Below are positions 60,689 to 64,000 of a stretch of DNA of 64,000 nucleotides, one piece after another. Under the pieces are notes generated by a model. The model was not told where the DNA came from. It saw only the letters and a list, made by a program, of their open reading frames with translations, and did no database searches. This DNA is from AWTP1-13 sp963814055. Its GTDB lineage: Bacteria; Pseudomonadota; Alphaproteobacteria; Rhizobiales; Hyphomicrobiaceae. The DNA is taken from the NCBI GenBank assembly GCA_963814055.1, contig CAWFBJ010000029.1, positions 62,001 to 126,000 of the forward strand. Reading direction: 5' to 3'. The position numbers and the translations under genes are program-made. How positions within the stretch are numbered: the first letter of the stretch is position 1; every line of letters begins with the position of its first letter.

Positions 60689-60766
60689 ATGGCCAAGAAG
60701 ACGATTGCCAAGAAGCCCATAGCTAAGAGTAAGCCAGTTGCGAAGGCGGCCAAAGGTAAGCGCTGA
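60689..60766 (+). CDS. 25-residue Lys/Ala-rich basic peptide
   Basis: MAKKTIAKKPIAKSKPVAKA-like text (25 residues, about 40% Lys) looks like a histone H1/HU-type tail. AAGGA precedes ATG 60689 at about 10 bp, and a strong terminator follows at 60802, so the unit appears complete. It may bind DNA or act as a stress-induced small protein; no function is known. The segment 60531-60688 holds no other gene. Confidence 0.55.
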   Translation: MAKKTIAKKPIAKSKPVAKAAKGKR

Positions 60767-60801
60767 TAAGCCGCTTACTTCATTCTCGTGCGCGTAGTTA
60801 G

Positions 60802-60827
60802 ACGGCCCTTCGGGGCCGTTTCGCTTT
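60802..60827 (+). terminator. Intrinsic terminator after the small peptide gene
   Basis: ACGGCCC-TTCG-GGGCCGT is a 7-bp stem with a stable TTCG tetraloop, followed by TTCGCTTT. It reads in the plus direction and lies 36 bp after the peptide stop. Confidence 0.85.
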
Positions 60828-60901
60828 GCAATACTGATGATGTCATGGAACGCCAGTGCTGACGATCTGCGTGGGCCACCGTCAGCGTGACAGCACGAGA
60901 G

Positions 60902-61216
60902 TTATCCGCGTTCCACGTCTCGTTTCCGGGCGGCTTCCAGATCCGACGGATCAATGGTGACTACCTGTCTCGATGTCATGCCGTAACTCGGAGATGGCAC
61001 GATGATCGTGGTCGATATGCGGCGATAGGCAAGTATCGAAATGCCGTCGATCGGCTCCTCAATCGTTTCGATCGTGTAGGTCCCTGCAGGTAGTATGCCT
61101 TCGACATCCTTAAGCTCGAAAGGATGTAGGAAGGCTATCGTCTCGTGCGTTATGCGGTCCGTCACGGAGCTTCCTTGTCGACGGCCGCTCAACGCCGCGG
61201 CCAACTGCATGATCAT
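60902..61216 (-). CDS. Small protein of unknown function
   Basis: This 104-residue protein contains FLHPFELKDVEGILPAGTYT and RQVVTIDPSDLEAARKRD, a pattern I associate with uncharacterised rhizobial small proteins. It is the last of four small genes that run in the same direction after groEL and may be one operon. The start is uncertain because the first 15 residues have no clear homology. Confidence 0.6.
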   Translation of the reverse strand: MIMQLAAALSGRRQGSSVTDRITHETIAFLHPFELKDVEGILPAGTYTIETIEEPIDGISILAYRRISTTIIVPSPSYGMTSRQVVTIDPSDLEAARKRDVERG

Positions 61217-61233
61217 TCAGCTCGAACTGGCTT

Positions 61234-61389
61234 TTAGCGACATTGAATGGTGAGCGCCGAGGTTGAAGCGAGGGCCGCAATCCGCTGAAGTTTTGCAACG
61301 GCATTGCGCGCATCCATCTTGGAGCCGGTGCTCAAATGCTCGGCGACCTCCCGCAGCAGCTTTTGCATCTCGTTGATGCTTTCGTTCAT
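61234..61389 (-). CDS. Short helical protein, unknown function
   Basis: This 51-residue protein reads MNESINEMQKLLREVAEHLS then DARNAVAKLQRIAALAST, so it is predicted to be mostly helical. It lies between two other small genes with gaps of 7-17 bp, in the same direction. No family is certain. Confidence 0.55.
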   Translation of the reverse strand: MNESINEMQKLLREVAEHLSTGSKMDARNAVAKLQRIAALASTSALTIQCR

Positions 61390-61396
61390 AGGAGCC

Positions 61397-61717
61397 TCAT
61401 CCGTCCTTGGCCGGTTCTGCACTGGATGTGCCTGACAGCCGGGTGAAGTCCTCGAGAACGTTTTCGATCAGCAGCTTTCGACGGGGATCCTGCGCGACCG
61501 CCGTGGCGGCAAAGAGACCAAGTAGGTAACGCGCCTTCTGGGCCGCCTCGAACCACGTCGTGGCCGGGACCGCAATGAGTTGCGTTTCCAGCTCTTCCTG
61601 CCGGACCCGCAGAGATTGTTCGTTGGCCTCCACCTCCGCGAGCAGGCGCCGGATCTCGGTTGCTTTTTGGGCCGCCATGCCGCGACGCCCGTCGAGGGTG
61701 ATGGGCTCATCCGTCAT
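61397..61717 (-). CDS. Small helical protein, unknown function
   Basis: This 106-residue protein begins MTDEPITLDGRRGMAAQKAT and has a long amphipathic helix (LRRLLAEVEANEQSLRVRQEE-like region) followed by LLIENVLEDFTRL. It resembles uncharacterised rhizobial proteins. Its start overlaps the previous gene by 4 bp (61714-61717), so translation is coupled. Confidence 0.65.
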   Translation of the reverse strand: MTDEPITLDGRRGMAAQKATEIRRLLAEVEANEQSLRVRQEELETQLIAVPATTWFEAAQKARYLLGLFAATAVAQDPRRKLLIENVLEDFTRLSGTSSAEPAKDG

Positions 61718-62031
61718 GACCGCGACCACCATTGGTGTTTTGTCGCCGCCGCCGGACTATCCCCTTCGACAGTATCCCGCGGGTGCAGCTTCCGTCGATC
61801 GAGGGGATATGCCTTGTCTGCATAGAGCCGGTGGATGTCTGCGGCGTTGAAGCGATCGTCGCCAACCTCGAGCCAGGCGCTCGCCAGCATATTTGCAGGC
61901 AGGCCTTCGATGGCAAACCGAATAGCATCAGCGGCGCGAGCAAAACGTTTGTACCCAACCGGTGCGCGTCGCGACCATTTTGACTTGTTGGTGAACAGCT
62001 CGGCGCCCGCGCCGTAATCAAAGCCGTGCAT
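61714..62031 (-). CDS. Small protein of unknown function
   Basis: This 105-residue protein begins MHGFDYGAGAELFTNKSKWS and contains KRFARAADAIRFAIEGLPAN and DDRFNAADIHRLYADKAYPL, a combination that recurs in rhizobial small proteins. It is the first of the four-gene set after groEL, with AAGGGAA before its start. The gap to the groEL stop (62204) is 172 bp, so it may have its own promoter. A longer upstream frame is not supported. Confidence 0.65.
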   Translation of the reverse strand: MHGFDYGAGAELFTNKSKWSRRAPVGYKRFARAADAIRFAIEGLPANMLASAWLEVGDDRFNAADIHRLYADKAYPLDRRKLHPRDTVEGDSPAAATKHQWWSRS

Positions 62032-62203
62032 GCGAGTTCCCTTGGGTGAGCTAGCTTTCAATGCACCAAGATTGCCGCGTGGCAGGACGTTATGAATCAC
62101 ACCGAGCAGTTCAGATGGCATTGCCAAGTGGCAGGCGCACATGCGCTCGCCACTTACTGTTTTGTCGAAGGACTGAACGTGACCCGGCGTGAAGGCCGGG
62201 GCG

Positions 62204-63835
<1,632 letters not shown>

Positions 63836-63909
63836 TGGAGATCTCCAAAAAATACTTCAAAAAACTGAGGCGCGAGTGCTGTCTTAGGGGCGAGCGCCAA
63901 CTATCTGCG

Positions 63910-64000
63910 CTAGGTCGTCAGCACGCCCATGACGTCGCTCTCTTTCATGATCAGCAGCTCCTGGCCGTCGATCTTGACCTCGGTGCCCGACCATTTGCCG
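63910..64000 (-). CDS. groES: Co-chaperonin GroES, C-terminal end
   Basis: Only the last 30 codons lie in the window, running off its end: GKWSGTEVKIDGQELLIMKE and then SDVMGVL. This is the conserved GroES C-terminus. The gap to groEL is 74 bp, so groES-groEL is one operon; its promoter and any CIRCE element are outside. Confidence 0.93.
   Translation of the reverse strand, partial: GKWSGTEVKIDGQELLIMKESDVMGVLTT

Noticed and set aside
60531..62200. EcfG-type general stress promoters
   Set aside because: I looked for GGAAC-N16/17-CGTT upstream of the small genes and the 25-residue peptide and did not find a match.

Overview
GC-rich (about 65%) chromosomal DNA from an alphaproteobacterium, most likely order Hyphomicrobiales (Rhizobiales) and possibly near Bradyrhizobium. 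The evidence is an Aap-type general amino-acid transporter, Cpa/Tad pilus proteins, RimK, RsgA, a rhizobial-type SodB, a groES-groEL pair, several small protein families I associate with Rhizobiales (DUF6496, DUF1272, DUF2848, DHCW cupin), and dispersed palindromic repeats. No rRNA, tRNA, CRISPR array, prophage or complete insertion sequence was seen. The genus is an inference.

Layout. 1-4.4 kb: end of a dipeptide ABC transporter operon (binding protein, two ATPases), then a flavin-dependent monooxygenase and a RidA deaminase. 4.4-11.6 kb: small genes and a partial Tad pilus locus (TadD-like lipoprotein, CpaD, the CpaC secretin, a TadG-like von Willebrand protein) without the ATPase, platform or pilin genes. 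11.7-18.1 kb: a folate/biopterin-type MFS carrier, rimK, rpe, a quinone oxidoreductase and rsgA. 18.1-18.9 kb: two tandem palindromic repeats followed by a gene-free stretch of back-to-back hairpins, most with GNRA loops, which is a good candidate for an unrecognised structured RNA. 18.9-24.4 kb: a DUF2130 protein, an LhgO-like oxidase, then a compact cassette of an 18-bp perfect palindrome, a ParA ATPase, a ribbon-helix-helix protein and a TIR-domain protein, followed by an exported Arg/Gly-repeat peptide. 24.4-28.7 kb: aapP-aapJ-aapQ-aapM. 28.8-34 kb: PilZ protein, pyruvoyl arginine decarboxylase, a decayed histidine kinase end overlapped by a DUF6496 gene, and a divergent EmrB / MarR-EmrA efflux unit with a clear operator. 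34-46 kb: GMC oxidoreductase, a second ParA, pta, citrate synthase, glutaryl-CoA dehydrogenase, DUF2848. 46-51 kb: sodB with a structured, terminator-bearing upstream region, tesB and two membrane lipid desaturases. 52-60.5 kb: a divergent glycan/lipid locus (manA-GT4-GH130 one way; plsC-GH13-GT4 the other). 60.6-64 kb: a 25-residue basic peptide gene, four small co-directional genes and groEL with the end of groES.

How the genes fit together. The glycan locus could make and remodel a mannose- or glucose-containing polymer: ManA links fructose-6-P to mannose-6-P, two GT4 enzymes build, and GH130 and GH13 trim or recycle. The emr unit looks like a MarR-controlled drug or phenolic efflux pump. 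The dipeptide and Aap transporters, citrate synthase, Pta, GcdH and TesB indicate a heterotroph using amino acids and acyl-CoAs.

Caution. Seven frameshifts split otherwise well-conserved genes (one histidine kinase remnant, two GNAT-neighbourhood/small genes, gcdH, DUF2848 twice, the large GT4). Each is a single extra base, and each can be placed in a short run of identical bases. This may reflect sequence errors rather than real gene decay, so 'pseudogene' labels on these should be read as provisional.
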